A DNA stretch of 43,523 nt from an uncultured Bacteroidales bacterium (GTDB lineage: Bacteria; Bacteroidota; Bacteroidia; Bacteroidales; Porphyromonadaceae): contig CAMYPM010000014.1 in NCBI GenBank assembly GCA_947290775.1, positions 1-43,523 of the forward strand, read 5' to 3'. Position numbers and translations under genes: made by a program. Shown one piece after another: positions 15,560 through 24,824 of the stretch. Within the stretch, counting starts at the first letter, position 1. Each line of letters begins with the position of its first letter. Below the pieces are notes generated by a model. It did not search any database. It was not told the origin of the DNA and saw only the letters and a program-made list of their open reading frames with translations.

Positions 15560-16579
15560 ATGAAGCAAACCGACAAAAAAAAGAGTCCAATGATAGATTT
15601 TAGTTCGACTGTTTGGTTCGGAGCACGTACTGAAATGCTTGCCGAGCATCTAACTGAACATCTGTCTGCCACCCTCGGGCGGTACCCCGAGCGAGATGCA
15701 GCTACACTGCGCAAGATGATCGCACGGCGTCATGACCTTACGGATGAAGAAATAATAGTTACCAATGGTCCCACAGGAGCTTTATATCAGATAGCACAGG
15801 GCTTAAAACCGGGTAAGCTGCTTCTTACCGTACCTTCACCCCCTGAATACAAAGAAGCATTTGAACTTTATGGCTACGAGATTGTATACGTGTCCGACTT
15901 GGAGCCGATAGCAAATTGGCCATTAGATAAAGTGGACTACTGCCTACTCTCTACCCCTAACAATCCGGATGGACATATCGTCAGCCACTCTGAATTAGTT
16001 GGAGCTATTAAGCGTTTCCCACATGTTAAGTTTGTGATAGATCAATCATACGCTACATTTACCACAACAAATATGCTTAGCTCAAAGGACATAAAGCTGT
16101 ATCCTAACCTTATTCTGGTTTGGAGCTTTAGTCAAAGTTATGGAATACCCGGACTTCGCATTGGGTATATGGTAGCCGACAAACCTATAGCCAATCAAAT
16201 AGCTCGTTACACGATTCCATGGTCCGTGACAAGCATTGCACAAGAGGCAGCTAAGTATATTCTCATTCATCCGGCCCAGTTTGCATTACCTATACGAAAA
16301 TGGTTGCGCAATGCACAAGAATTGATGTCTCACCTGCGCACGTTTGATGCCTTAGAGGTGATCAATAATGAAACAACTTTCTTTTTAGTAAAGGTAAAAG
16401 TGGGTACTGCAGAAGAGCTCCGATTATTCTTAGAAGAAAACTACAATATGACTATCGCAGTGATGAATGATTACTATGGGTTGGATGAAACCTACATGCG
16501 CATCTCTGCCCTTAGTGAAGAACACAACCAAATGCTTGTTGAGGCAATTGGAGAATGGCTTGACACAAAGAATGTATAA
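15560..16579 (+). CDS. CobD/HisC-like PLP-fold aminotransferase lacking the PLP lysine
   Basis: The 339-residue protein has the class I/II aminotransferase fold, closest to threonine-phosphate decarboxylase or histidinol-phosphate aminotransferase types. Visible motifs are GRYPERDAATLRKMIARRHD, VTNGPTGALY (cofactor phosphate binding), STPNNPDG, VIDQSYATF (aspartate for the pyridine nitrogen, then tyrosine), PGLRIGY and YMRISAL (substrate arginine). In the motif normally read SFSK-x-(Y/F)-G the lysine is glutamine: SFSQSYG, Gln192, codon CAA at 16133-16135. Without that lysine normal transamination is unlikely, so the protein may have another role or be inactive. The start could also be ATG 15590. 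It follows the GH3 gene by 13 bases. Confidence 0.85.
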   Translation: MKQTDKKKSPMIDFSSTVWFGARTEMLAEHLTEHLSATLGRYPERDAATLRKMIARRHDLTDEEIIVTNGPTGALYQIAQGLKPGKLLLTVPSPPEYKEAFELYGYEIVYVSDLEPIANWPLDKVDYCLLSTPNNPDGHIVSHSELVGAIKRFPHVKFVIDQSYATFTTTNMLSSKDIKLYPNLILVWSFSQSYGIPGLRIGYMVADKPIANQIARYTIPWSVTSIAQEAAKYILIHPAQFALPIRKWLRNAQELMSHLRTFDALEVINNETTFFLVKVKVGTAEELRLFLEENYNMTIAVMNDYYGLDETYMRISALSEEHNQMLVEAIGEWLDTKNV

Positions 16580-16601
16580 CGCTTGGCCTGTTAGCAAAGC
16601 A

Positions 16602-17666
16602 ATGAAAAAGAATTGTATATACCTCTATCCCCTATTAATAGCCCTTGCACTGCTCTTTACCTCTTGCAAAGGCAACACAGCCGGTTCGTTGATGCAAGCT
16701 TCAGGAAGCCCCGGCGAGGTGCTTTTGGTTATGGATAAGGACTGGCAGGCAAGTTCCGCTGGTTTAGCTACTAAAGATATGCTCCAAGCAGAAGTGTATG
16801 CCCTTCCCCAAGTTGAGCATTGGATGCGCGTACTTACCGTTGATCAAAGAGACTTTAATGATTTTCTGCGCAATACACGCAATATATTTATTGTGGATGC
16901 TAATGATGCAACCTACAGCAAAAACTCCCTCAAATATGCTTATGATCCTTGGGCAAATGGGCAATTAGTTGTAACCTTGCAGACTCCAAGCAAAGACTCT
17001 TTAGAAGCTTTTGTGAGCGGCGCCGGTGCCGGTGTAGTAAGAGATCTATTCCTTAGACACGAATTGTATCGCCTTGCTAATGACTTACTCGTAAAAGGAT
17101 ATAGTATCAAAGCCGATAGCTTTGCAACTGCGCTCTTTAATCATCATATCAACGTACCGGGCGACATAGTATCCTATAAATCCGATGAGGGTTTTCTTTG
17201 GATGTCTAATAATACTTATAGCAAGCGTATGGACTTGGCTGTATTTTCACTTCCCTACTTAGGAAACGAAATTCCATCAGTAGAACGAGTACTGGAACTT
17301 CGTGACTCAGTATTAGGCAGCCAAATACCCGGTTCTACCCCGGAAAGCCATATGAAGCACAATTCTCTCGTACCCGTCAAAGCCCGTCTTGTCAATATTC
17401 CGGGAGGCAATATACGTCTGGAAATAAATGGACTATGGGAAATGAGTGGAAAGGATATGATGGCAGGACCATTCGTATCACATACATTCATTGACCTTGA
17501 TAGCCACACACTATATTATGTTGAGGGATTTATATACCATCCCAATGAATTAAAGCGCGATTTAGTTCGTCGCATGCAAGCTGCGTTATATTCATTTAGA
17601 AATACTGAGGAGGGTGAATTTGATCCTGCTGTACTGAAGAAGATCACCTGGCGAAGTGTAGAATAG
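16602..17666 (+). CDS. DUF4837-family lipoprotein
   Basis: ATG 16602 gives 354 residues; upstream in-frame codons overlap the previous gene and lack a signal. The N-terminus is a lipoprotein signal (MKKN, hydrophobic stretch, FTSC lipobox with cysteine near residue 24). The body has SGSPGEVLLVMD, DFLRNTRNIFIVDAN and a long C-terminal half with GLWEMSGKDMMAGPFVSHTF, which I recognise as DUF4837, a Bacteroidetes family of unknown function. It lies between the PLP-fold gene (22-base gap) and pdxA. It is probably anchored in the periplasmic face of a membrane; no function is known. Confidence 0.85.
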   Translation: MKKNCIYLYPLLIALALLFTSCKGNTAGSLMQASGSPGEVLLVMDKDWQASSAGLATKDMLQAEVYALPQVEHWMRVLTVDQRDFNDFLRNTRNIFIVDANDATYSKNSLKYAYDPWANGQLVVTLQTPSKDSLEAFVSGAGAGVVRDLFLRHELYRLANDLLVKGYSIKADSFATALFNHHINVPGDIVSYKSDEGFLWMSNNTYSKRMDLAVFSLPYLGNEIPSVERVLELRDSVLGSQIPGSTPESHMKHNSLVPVKARLVNIPGGNIRLEINGLWEMSGKDMMAGPFVSHTFIDLDSHTLYYVEGFIYHPNELKRDLVRRMQAALYSFRNTEEGEFDPAVLKKITWRSVE

Positions 17667-17689
17667 GAATGGTAGAGAAAGGTAAAAGT

Positions 17690-18730
17690 ATGGATCAAAG
17701 ACTAAAGATCGGTATCACCCATGGAGATATCAATGGTATAAGCTATGAGGTAATACTCAAAATGCTTCAAGATACTCGCCTGCTTGAACTATTCACGCCT
17801 GTTGTATATGGCTCGGCTAAGGTAGCAGGTTACTATCGAAAGGCACTCAATATAGAAAGCGAGCCTTGGAATCGAATTAAGCATCCTTCTGAAGCAGTTG
17901 ATACAGATTCGACTCCTTATCTGATCAATTGTACCGATGATGATATTCAAGTAGAGATGGGCAAACCCACTGCAGCAGGGGGAAGCGCTGCCTATGCAGC
18001 ATTAGATGAAGCGACAACTGATCTCTTGAATGGGGATCTGGATGCTTTAGTAACAGCTCCTATCAATAAGTCTGCAATGCCATCCGACTTATTCCCTTAC
18101 AAAGGGCATACAGCCTATTTAGGAGCCCGCAGCAATTCAGAACCACTTATGATCCTAGCGGCAAAGAATACCCGAGTAGCTTTGGTAACCGAACATATTG
18201 CACTATCAGATGTTGTTACAGAGATCACATCCGATTTAATCGTAAAAAAAGGCATTGCCTTGCGAGATGCTCTGGTTCAAGACTTCGATATTGCCTCACC
18301 GCGTATAGCCGTTATGTCTATCAACCCTCATGCGGGCGACAATGGACTCATTGGCGAAGAGGAGAACCGAATTATTGCTCCGGCAATAGCCCGACTCCGC
18401 AACGAAGAGGGAGTGTTTGCCTTTGGGCCATTTGCTGCAGATGGCTTTTGGGGATCAGCGTCACGAGGTAATTACGATGCCATATTAGCTATGTATCATG
18501 ACCAAGGATTAGCACCCTTTAAGCTACTTGCCATGGATGAGGGAGTCAATTTTACAGCAGGTCTTCCGTTTGTCCGCACCTCTCCGGCTCACGGTACAGG
18601 CTATGATATAGTAGGTAAAGGCATTGCATCCGAGCGTTCACTAAGAGAAGCCTGCTTTATGGCTATTGATATAGTGCGACGCCGTAGAGCTAATGAAAGA
18701 CTTAAAAAGGGCGCGCTGAATCAACAGTAA
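17690..18730 (+). CDS. pdxA: 4-hydroxythreonine-4-phosphate dehydrogenase
   Basis: PdxA oxidises 4-phosphohydroxy-L-threonine in pyridoxal phosphate synthesis. The 346-residue product starts RLKIGITHGDINGISYEVIL, as in Bacteroidetes PdxA. The three metal-binding histidines are visible in PYKGHTAYLG, INPHAGDNG and MYHDQGLAPFK, and the C-terminus has FVRTSPAHGTGYDI. I prefer ATG 17690 because AAAGG precedes it and homologues start there; ATG 17669, two bases after the previous stop, would add seven residues. It shares the apparent operon with the PLP-fold and helicase genes. Confidence 0.94.
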   Translation: MDQRLKIGITHGDINGISYEVILKMLQDTRLLELFTPVVYGSAKVAGYYRKALNIESEPWNRIKHPSEAVDTDSTPYLINCTDDDIQVEMGKPTAAGGSAAYAALDEATTDLLNGDLDALVTAPINKSAMPSDLFPYKGHTAYLGARSNSEPLMILAAKNTRVALVTEHIALSDVVTEITSDLIVKKGIALRDALVQDFDIASPRIAVMSINPHAGDNGLIGEEENRIIAPAIARLRNEEGVFAFGPFAADGFWGSASRGNYDAILAMYHDQGLAPFKLLAMDEGVNFTAGLPFVRTSPAHGTGYDIVGKGIASERSLREACFMAIDIVRRRRANERLKKGALNQQ

Positions 18731-18750
18731 ATTTACCTCAAGGAAGTTAG

Positions 18751-21700
18751 ATGGATACGAGTAAACTACTTCAAGTGTATACAGCCTCTGCCGGGGCTGG
18801 TAAAACATATACCCTTTCAGAGGAGTATATTGCTTTAGCACTGCGAAATCCGGAGCAATCGTATCAACACATCCTGGCTGTAACTTTTACCAAAAAGGCC
18901 ACAGAGGAGATGAAGAGTCGTATCATAGAAGCTCTCTACGATATCACCCAGCAGAAGTCGCCAATGTGTAGCAGTTTATGCGAACGACTGCAATTATCTC
19001 CAGAGGCGCTCGTTCAAAAAGCAAAGACCGCACTTAAAGTACTTTTAAGTGACTACAGCGCTTTTAAGATCAAAACCATAGACTCGTTTTTTGAAGAGAT
19101 CGTACGGTCTTTCGCAACCGAAATAGGACATCAGAGCAACTATCGGATTGAGTTGGATAATGACTATTGGCTACATAAAGGGACTCTATTACTCTTCAAT
19201 AGTCTAGAAAACGAAGAGAAAAAGGATGCCAGAAGTTGGATTGACAGCATAGTCAAGAGTGGAATAGATGAAGGGGACAGATATAACGTACTTCCACAGA
19301 TAGAAAATATAGGCAAACAGATTTTTGCTGCTGCCGAACTACAAGGGACAGTTGCATACGCCTTGCCGACAAATGAAGAAATAGAGTCTTTACGCAAAGA
19401 AATTGATAGCTCTATTACAGCTCTTTCGATAGAGAAGAAAAGCTCTTCTGCGAAGGTAACGAGCGAAGAAATGCTTCGATACAATTCACTTCAATGCATC
19501 GCTAAAGAACTCCCTCTCTTAGCAACGCTTGGACATATTGATGCCTCAATGAAAGAGGAAGGAAAAGAGCAAAATACGATGTTGCTCTTTTCGTCTCAAG
19601 CCTTCATCAATACGTTGATCAATAGTGGTGACAGTGATTCCTCTTTTCTATACGAAAGAACCGGAGTGGCTATTCACAACTTTATGATTGATGAGTTTCA
19701 GGATACTTCCCGCTTGCAATACAATAATTTGAAGCCGTTATTAGCCAATTCTCTATCCGCTGGCAACAAAAATCTCATTGTAGGCGATGTAAAGCAAAGT
19801 ATCTATAAGTTCAGACACTGTGATAGGACTATTCTACAAGAAGCTGTACCCGCTGATTTTGAGTATTACTACAATCAAACTACACTAAAGCAAAACTGGC
19901 GTAGTGCTCCCGAAATCGTTAACTTCAACAACATTCTATTTAAGCAGCTTCCAGGCACAGTCTCAAAGATGTTAGCAGATACTATACAGAATAGCCTTGC
20001 TAAAGTGGTATCGGACGACTGCTGCCCACTTGACCAATATAAGATTAATCAACTAACACAAAGCATTAACGAAACCTATAAACACTCGGAGCAGAAAGCT
20101 TCTTTCCCTGACAATCATGGAGGAGTAGAATACTATCTACTTGATACGGGGCATTCACCTATTACTTCGGAAGAAGAGAATGGTGTTCCCCCATTATGCG
20201 AAAAGATTATTGACCTAATTGTGCATAAAAAGTACAAGCCTCGAGATATTGCCGTTTTAGTTAATACGAATAAGCAGGCCGGCGAAGTTGCGGCTACATT
20301 CCTTCAGTTTGTAGAAAAAAATCCTCAGTGCAAAGAGCTCTTCAAATTTACCAGTGCTGAAGCCTTAAAGCTCTCTAGCTCAAAGATCGTGGGGCTGATT
20401 ATTGACCTCTTATCTGCATTAAGCGACAATGAGGATCGCACGTCATATGATGTTGCCCATTTACGTTATCGCAATTTGATTGACAAGGATGTAAATAAAG
20501 CCTCTTTTAAGACTTATTTTGATAGTCTTAAAGAAGAAGCGGCTCATAGCACTCTTTCGCATCTCACCAATCAGATAATCAAACAGATTGCATCAAAAAT
20601 ACCGGAGAGTGAAATTACCTACGTAATGGCTTTGCAGGACACTATAGACGACTTTCACCAAGACCGGAAAGGAAGTCTTGCTGAGTTTGTTGACTGGTGG
20701 CACACACGCGGCTATAAGCAGGATCTTCCCACACGAGATGAAAATGCGATTAACATCATGACCATTCATAAGGCAAAGGGATTGGGCTTTCCCATTGTTC
20801 TCCTCCCCTTCCTGACTTGGGACTTAGGTTTTACCAACCTCAGTAGTCGCTCTGCCTACCTATGGGTATCACCTTCTCATGTGCTATCGAGTGGAACTGA
20901 ATATCCTTCGTTGAAAGTACCCATTAAACGAACAAAGGAACTCGAAAAGACACTCTTTCTTAAAGAGTACTACGAGGAAATGGTGAAAGAGGTTATTGAT
21001 CGCTTGAACTTATTTTATGTAGCTGCTACAAGAGCGAAAAAAGGAATGGTCCTATGGGTGAAGACCCCAACAGATAGAGAGCAAAAGAAACTACTATTAC
21101 ACACTGTGCTATCCGAAGTACTCTGGGGCAAAGAGGGCAATAAGCTACTCCCTACTCAGGAAATTCCCTCTCAAGAAGATCGTGCTGAAGAGACGAAAAA
21201 TACAGAGTCCCTATCTGTACCTTCAATCCACCATTACTTGGAAGGCAACCTTCCGCGCCTACGCATACACTTACAAGCTCAAGAGAGGTTTGAGGAGGAG
21301 GATCTTATTGAAAGAGGAAGTGCCCTGCATGAAATCCTCAGTAACGTATCCGTAGCCGAATCCCTTCCTTTTGCCATAAGTAAAGCTATCGCAGAAGGAT
21401 ATTTACGGGAGGATCAGTGTCAGTCTACCACCCTCCTACTTGAAAAAATGTTACAACATCCATATGGCAAGCGATGGTTTGCACCGGAGAATGTTATATT
21501 GAACGAACAAACGATCTTAATACCAGAAGGCACTCGTATGGTCCGACCAGACCGAGTGGTAAAGTTTGCTGACGGCTCAGTTGCAGTCATTGATTATAAG
21601 TTTGCTCATCCCAAAGAGAGTCATAAACAACAAGTCGCCGGCTATAGTATTTGTATTAAACAAATGGGTTTTGACAAGGTAGAGGGTTTTTTGTGGTACT

Positions 21701-21765
21701 CGCATCCCAATGGTTCCTATATAGAGAAGGTATACCCTTATAAAGAAGCAACTATCATTAAGTAA
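18751..21765 (+). CDS. UvrD/RecB-type helicase with C-terminal PD-(D/E)XK nuclease (RecB/AddA-like)
   Basis: The 1004-residue protein should unwind and process DNA ends for recombination repair. Superfamily 1 helicase motifs are in order: Walker A SAGAGKTYTL (13-22), Walker B IDEFQDTS (about 312-319), GDVKQSIYKFR, LKQNWRSAPEIV, MTIHKAKGLGFP (about 669-680), and VAATRAKKG (about 757-765). The C-terminal nuclease has GSALHEIL (His near 859), RPDRVV (about 929-934), VIDYKF (about 945-950) and QQVAGYS, a complete RecB-family active site. No AddB-like partner lies next to it. The gap to pdxA is 20 bases and psd starts three bases after it. Confidence 0.92.
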   Translation: MDTSKLLQVYTASAGAGKTYTLSEEYIALALRNPEQSYQHILAVTFTKKATEEMKSRIIEALYDITQQKSPMCSSLCERLQLSPEALVQKAKTALKVLLSDYSAFKIKTIDSFFEEIVRSFATEIGHQSNYRIELDNDYWLHKGTLLLFNSLENEEKKDARSWIDSIVKSGIDEGDRYNVLPQIENIGKQIFAAAELQGTVAYALPTNEEIESLRKEIDSSITALSIEKKSSSAKVTSEEMLRYNSLQCIAKELPLLATLGHIDASMKEEGKEQNTMLLFSSQAFINTLINSGDSDSSFLYERTGVAIHNFMIDEFQDTSRLQYNNLKPLLANSLSAGNKNLIVGDVKQSIYKFRHCDRTILQEAVPADFEYYYNQTTLKQNWRSAPEIVNFNNILFKQLPGTVSKMLADTIQNSLAKVVSDDCCPLDQYKINQLTQSINETYKHSEQKASFPDNHGGVEYYLLDTGHSPITSEEENGVPPLCEKIIDLIVHKKYKPRDIAVLVNTNKQAGEVAATFLQFVEKNPQCKELFKFTSAEALKLSSSKIVGLIIDLLSALSDNEDRTSYDVAHLRYRNLIDKDVNKASFKTYFDSLKEEAAHSTLSHLTNQIIKQIASKIPESEITYVMALQDTIDDFHQDRKGSLAEFVDWWHTRGYKQDLPTRDENAINIMTIHKAKGLGFPIVLLPFLTWDLGFTNLSSRSAYLWVSPSHVLSSGTEYPSLKVPIKRTKELEKTLFLKEYYEEMVKEVIDRLNLFYVAATRAKKGMVLWVKTPTDREQKKLLLHTVLSEVLWGKEGNKLLPTQEIPSQEDRAEETKNTESLSVPSIHHYLEGNLPRLRIHLQAQERFEEEDLIERGSALHEILSNVSVAESLPFAISKAIAEGYLREDQCQSTTLLLEKMLQHPYGKRWFAPENVILNEQTILIPEGTRMVRPDRVVKFADGSVAVIDYKFAHPKESHKQQVAGYSICIKQMGFDKVEGFLWYSHPNGSYIEKVYPYKEATIIK

Positions 21766-21768
21766 AGT

Positions 21769-22458
21769 ATGACAAAACGTAGAAGTATTCATAAAAAGTT
21801 TTATCGAGAGGGGCGTGGCATTATCCTTTCATTTATTTTTTTATCCATATTATTCTCGTGGATGGTGTGGCATTTTCAACCCTACAAGAGCATATTCTTT
21901 GCAGTTGTTTTGCTATCCCTTGTCGTTTTGGGACTCATACTAAACTTCTTCAGAAGTCCTATCAGACATAACCCCTATTTAGAAAAAGAGGACGCAATCA
22001 CCTCTCCGGCAGATGGGAAAATCGTGGCGATTGAGACTGTTTATGAAGGACGCTATCTGAAGTGTGAATGCATAAAGCTTTCTGTCTTTATGTCGATCTA
22101 TAGTGTTCATGCCAATTGGGTGCCGGTAGCCGGCATTATAGAAAGAGTTGAACACACAGAGGGCAACTTTCACAAAGCATTCCTTCCGAAAAGTAGTACA
22201 GAGAATGAACACTCGTCCGTAATTATTCGTACAAATAGTAATCATCGCATTTTAGTAGAGCAGATTGCAGGAGCTGTTGCAAGGCGTATTACCACTTACG
22301 TGGAGGAAGGTGACGAAGTGGATGTAAATGACAAATTAGGATTTATTCGTTTTGGCTCTCGAGTTGACCTATACCTTCCCTTAGAGTCTAATTTAGAGCA
22401 TTCGATTGGTACACAAGTAACGGGTGGAATGACACTCTTAGGCCATCTTCCTCTATGA
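21769..22458 (+). CDS. psd: Phosphatidylserine decarboxylase proenzyme
   Basis: The enzyme converts phosphatidylserine to phosphatidylethanolamine. The 229-residue length and motifs fit the short PSD-A group: two membrane segments (about 17-61), SPADGKIVAIE, SVHANWVP, EGNFHKAF and the self-cleavage site RFGSRVDLYLP, where Ser197 becomes the pyruvoyl group. The stop overlaps the pssA start by four bases, so the two phospholipid genes are translationally coupled and catalyse consecutive steps. Confidence 0.95.
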   Translation: MTKRRSIHKKFYREGRGIILSFIFLSILFSWMVWHFQPYKSIFFAVVLLSLVVLGLILNFFRSPIRHNPYLEKEDAITSPADGKIVAIETVYEGRYLKCECIKLSVFMSIYSVHANWVPVAGIIERVEHTEGNFHKAFLPKSSTENEHSSVIIRTNSNHRILVEQIAGAVARRITTYVEEGDEVDVNDKLGFIRFGSRVDLYLPLESNLEHSIGTQVTGGMTLLGHLPL

Positions 22459-23189
22459 AAAAGTTTATTAGCTTTATTCCCAATTTACTGACGCTCGGCA
22501 ATTTATTCTGTGGCATAACAGCGATTTGGCTTACTTTTTATGCTTATCCTGACATACATATTCCTATCTACTTTATTTTTGCTGCCGCTCTATTAGACGT
22601 ATTTGATGGATTGACTGCACGACTTTTGCATAGTGAAAGTGCTATAGGAGGAGATTTGGACTCTCTTTCTGATATTGTTTCTTTTGCTGTAGCACCCTCT
22701 TTTTTACTATTAGAAGCACTCCGCACAAACTTACCCGATACAGTAGATTACAAATGGATAGCACTTCCGCTTTTTGTAATGCCACTTTTTGCAGCATATC
22801 GGCTAGCCAAATTCAATCGTGACACAAGAAGCAGAAGATACTTTTATGGTCTTCCTGTTCCTGCTAATGCCCTTTTTTGGATAGGATGGTCAGAGAGACT
22901 TATTCAGACGGAATCAACCTCTGTACCACTCATTCTCTCCATTACCTACTCACTTGTTATCGTCATGGGCATATTGATGGTCAGCAACTTACCGCTGTTA
23001 TCTCTCAAAACACATATTCTCTCTCGTAATAGACAAGAAAAGGTTACCAACCTGTCGCTCCTTATTTTAGGATTGATAGGCCTATTTATTGTTGCTCTGT
23101 GGAAAATGGTCGGATTTGCCCATTTCATTATTGTATACATAATCGTTTCACCCATTATCATTAAGCGTATAGAGCGCTATAAGGTTTAA
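22455..23189 (+). CDS. pssA: CDP-diacylglycerol-serine O-phosphatidyltransferase
   Basis: The enzyme joins serine to CDP-diacylglycerol. The 244-residue integral membrane protein has the complete CDP-alcohol phosphatidyltransferase motif, with Asp51, Gly52, Ala55, Arg56, Gly65, Asp69 and Asp73 in correct spacing within DGLTARLLHSESAIGG and the residues after it. Several hydrophobic segments follow. ATG lies in an ATGA overlap with psd, and DUF4834 follows after 20 bases. Confidence 0.95.
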   Translation: MKKFISFIPNLLTLGNLFCGITAIWLTFYAYPDIHIPIYFIFAAALLDVFDGLTARLLHSESAIGGDLDSLSDIVSFAVAPSFLLLEALRTNLPDTVDYKWIALPLFVMPLFAAYRLAKFNRDTRSRRYFYGLPVPANALFWIGWSERLIQTESTSVPLILSITYSLVIVMGILMVSNLPLLSLKTHILSRNRQEKVTNLSLLILGLIGLFIVALWKMVGFAHFIIVYIIVSPIIIKRIERYKV

Positions 23190-23209
23190 CAAAAAGAGAA
23201 TATATATTT

Positions 23210-23467
23210 ATGGATTTCTTATTGATTCTCCTCTTAATCATTCTTATCATCTATTTGTGTAGAAAGTGGATAATAAGAGGCATTTCTACACTGATGATTC
23301 GCAGATTACAACGCCAGTTTGGAGAGCAATCGCAAGAGGGGGTAAAAAGACGGCAGCACCACCACAAAACTCCCAAAAAGGAAAAGCTATCCATTGAAGA
23401 GGTCGAACGCCGCAAGTTTGACAAAGATCAAGGCGAGTATATTGACTTTACTGAAGAACGACATTAA
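23210..23467 (+). CDS. DUF4834-family small membrane protein
   Basis: The 85-residue protein has one N-terminal transmembrane segment (about 2-25, DFLLILLLIILIIYLC) and a basic cytoplasmic tail ending with an acidic EYIDFTEE motif, which I recognise as DUF4834. Function is unknown. It sits between pssA and an LptF/G permease gene, a context that suggests a link with membrane lipid assembly, but this is only positional. Confidence 0.82.
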   Translation: MDFLLILLLIILIIYLCRKWIIRGISTLMIRRLQRQFGEQSQEGVKRRQHHHKTPKKEKLSIEEVERRKFDKDQGEYIDFTEERH

Positions 23468-23483
23468 GTATACGCACAAGAAG

Positions 23484-24641
23484 ATGAATTCTGAAGAGTC
23501 AATGCAACAAGTACCCCCTGAACCTATCCCTTCCGTAAAAAGGAAGAAAAGAAGCGAGCGGTGGTATCTTAAGCGACTTGATCGCTATATAATCAAGCTC
23601 TTTTTGGGCACCTTTCTTTCTGCCATCTCGCTGATACTTAGTGTATCTGTGATATTTGACATCAATGAAAAGATTGATAAGTTTACTAATCCCGATCTGA
23701 CACTTCATGAAATCATCTTTGACTATTATGTCAACTTTGTTCCCTACTATGCAGTACTCTTCAGTCCGCTCTTTGTCTTCATATCGGTTATTTTTTTTAC
23801 GACTCAGTTAGCCCAAAAAAACGAGATAACGGCTATTTTGGCAGGGGGCGTTAGCTTTAATCGTCTCTTACGCCCTTACATGGTTTCTGCCACTGTAATA
23901 GCCATTTTCACTCTATTGCTCAATAGCTTCGTAATACCTCCGGGCAATAAAGTGCGCAACAACTTTCAGAACACTTACATACGAGACAAACGCATCAATT
24001 ATGCCGAGTGTATTCAGATGGAGCTTTCTCCCGGAGAATATTTATATATGCGCTATTTTAATGCAGAAAACAATCAGGGAACAGACTTTTCGATTGATCA
24101 CTTTGAAGATGGCACATTGCAGAGCCGCTTAGTAGCCGAGGAAGCCCACTATGAAGATGACCACCAATGGGAGTTGCAAGAGGGATCAATAACGTACTTT
24201 CGTACTACAGGAGACTCATTGAGTCGCTTTTCCTCACTTGACACTTTAATTTATATTTCGCCACAAGATTTTCTTGCTACGGCATTGGATGCTGAAAACC
24301 TCACTACCCCACGTTTGATTGAGCAAATTAACAATCAAAAGAACAGAGGCGCCTCAAATGTAAAGGGCTTTGAGGTGGAACTGCATAAACGCTTTGCAGC
24401 CTTTTTTGCCGCTTATATTCTAACCCTTATTGGCGTCTCCCTCTCAGCACGCAAGCGCAAAGGAGGAATGGGCCTCTCTTTAGCCCTGGGAATTGCATTA
24501 AGCTTCACTTATATCGTTTTTATGACCATATCTGCAAGTTTTGCCATCTCAGGCTCTTTGTCTCCATTCCTTGCAGCAGAATTGCCTAACATTGTCTATG
24601 CTATAATTGCGATTATACTGTATCGCCTGTTCTCTTATTAG
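23484..24641 (+). CDS. LptF/LptG-family permease (YjgP/YjgQ)
   Basis: The 385-residue product starts at ATG 23484, after the DUF4834 stop; an earlier in-frame ATG overlaps that gene. It has the permease layout: an N-terminal hydrophobic helix (LDRYIIKLFLGTFL), FFTTQLAQKNEITAILAGGVS with the conserved coupling-helix region, a large periplasmic beta-rich part, and three C-terminal membrane helices with SARKRKGGMGLSLALGI. With its partner it would extract lipopolysaccharide from the inner membrane using LptB ATP hydrolysis. A longer paralogue is encoded at 28225. Confidence 0.9.
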   Translation: MNSEESMQQVPPEPIPSVKRKKRSERWYLKRLDRYIIKLFLGTFLSAISLILSVSVIFDINEKIDKFTNPDLTLHEIIFDYYVNFVPYYAVLFSPLFVFISVIFFTTQLAQKNEITAILAGGVSFNRLLRPYMVSATVIAIFTLLLNSFVIPPGNKVRNNFQNTYIRDKRINYAECIQMELSPGEYLYMRYFNAENNQGTDFSIDHFEDGTLQSRLVAEEAHYEDDHQWELQEGSITYFRTTGDSLSRFSSLDTLIYISPQDFLATALDAENLTTPRLIEQINNQKNRGASNVKGFEVELHKRFAAFFAAYILTLIGVSLSARKRKGGMGLSLALGIALSFTYIVFMTISASFAISGSLSPFLAAELPNIVYAIIAIILYRLFSY

Positions 24642-24663
24642 TGTCTTCTCCCCAAAAGGTATT

Positions 24664-24751
24664 GATCTTTCATTTAAAAGATACAGATATTTCAAATGAA
24701 AGATCTATATCTTTGACTTGAGAGATATGGATCTTTTGATTGAGGAGATCT
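24664..24751 (+). repeat. Four tandem 22-bp units (intergenic repeat element, copy 1)
   Basis: The units are 24664-24685, 24686-24707, 24708-24729 and 24730-24751, each close to GATCTTTCATTTGAAAGATA with partial internal symmetry. The copy at 32380-32467 has four units of the same length. Both copies are preceded by AAAGGTATT and followed by ATGCCGnAATC, so the element has defined ends. This copy lies between an LptF/G gene and uvrA. Confidence 0.8.
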
Positions 24752-24811
24752 AAATGCCGAAATCTTCCTTCACAAAGATTGTCACATAGGGCATAAGTGA
24801 CGCGGAAAAGG

Positions 24812-24819
24812 TATCTTTG
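24812..24819 (+). promoter_or_regulatory. uvrA -7 promoter box
   Basis: TATCTTTG matches the -7 consensus. It lies five bases before the uvrA ATG, so a transcript from it would be leaderless or nearly so. A correctly spaced -33 TTG is not visible. Confidence 0.4.
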
Positions 24820-24824
24820 CGAAG

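Noticed and set aside
15560..16579. Pseudogene call for the CobD/HisC-like gene
   Set aside because: Apart from the lysine change the frame and motifs are intact and the gene keeps its operon position, so an altered but maintained protein is at least as likely.
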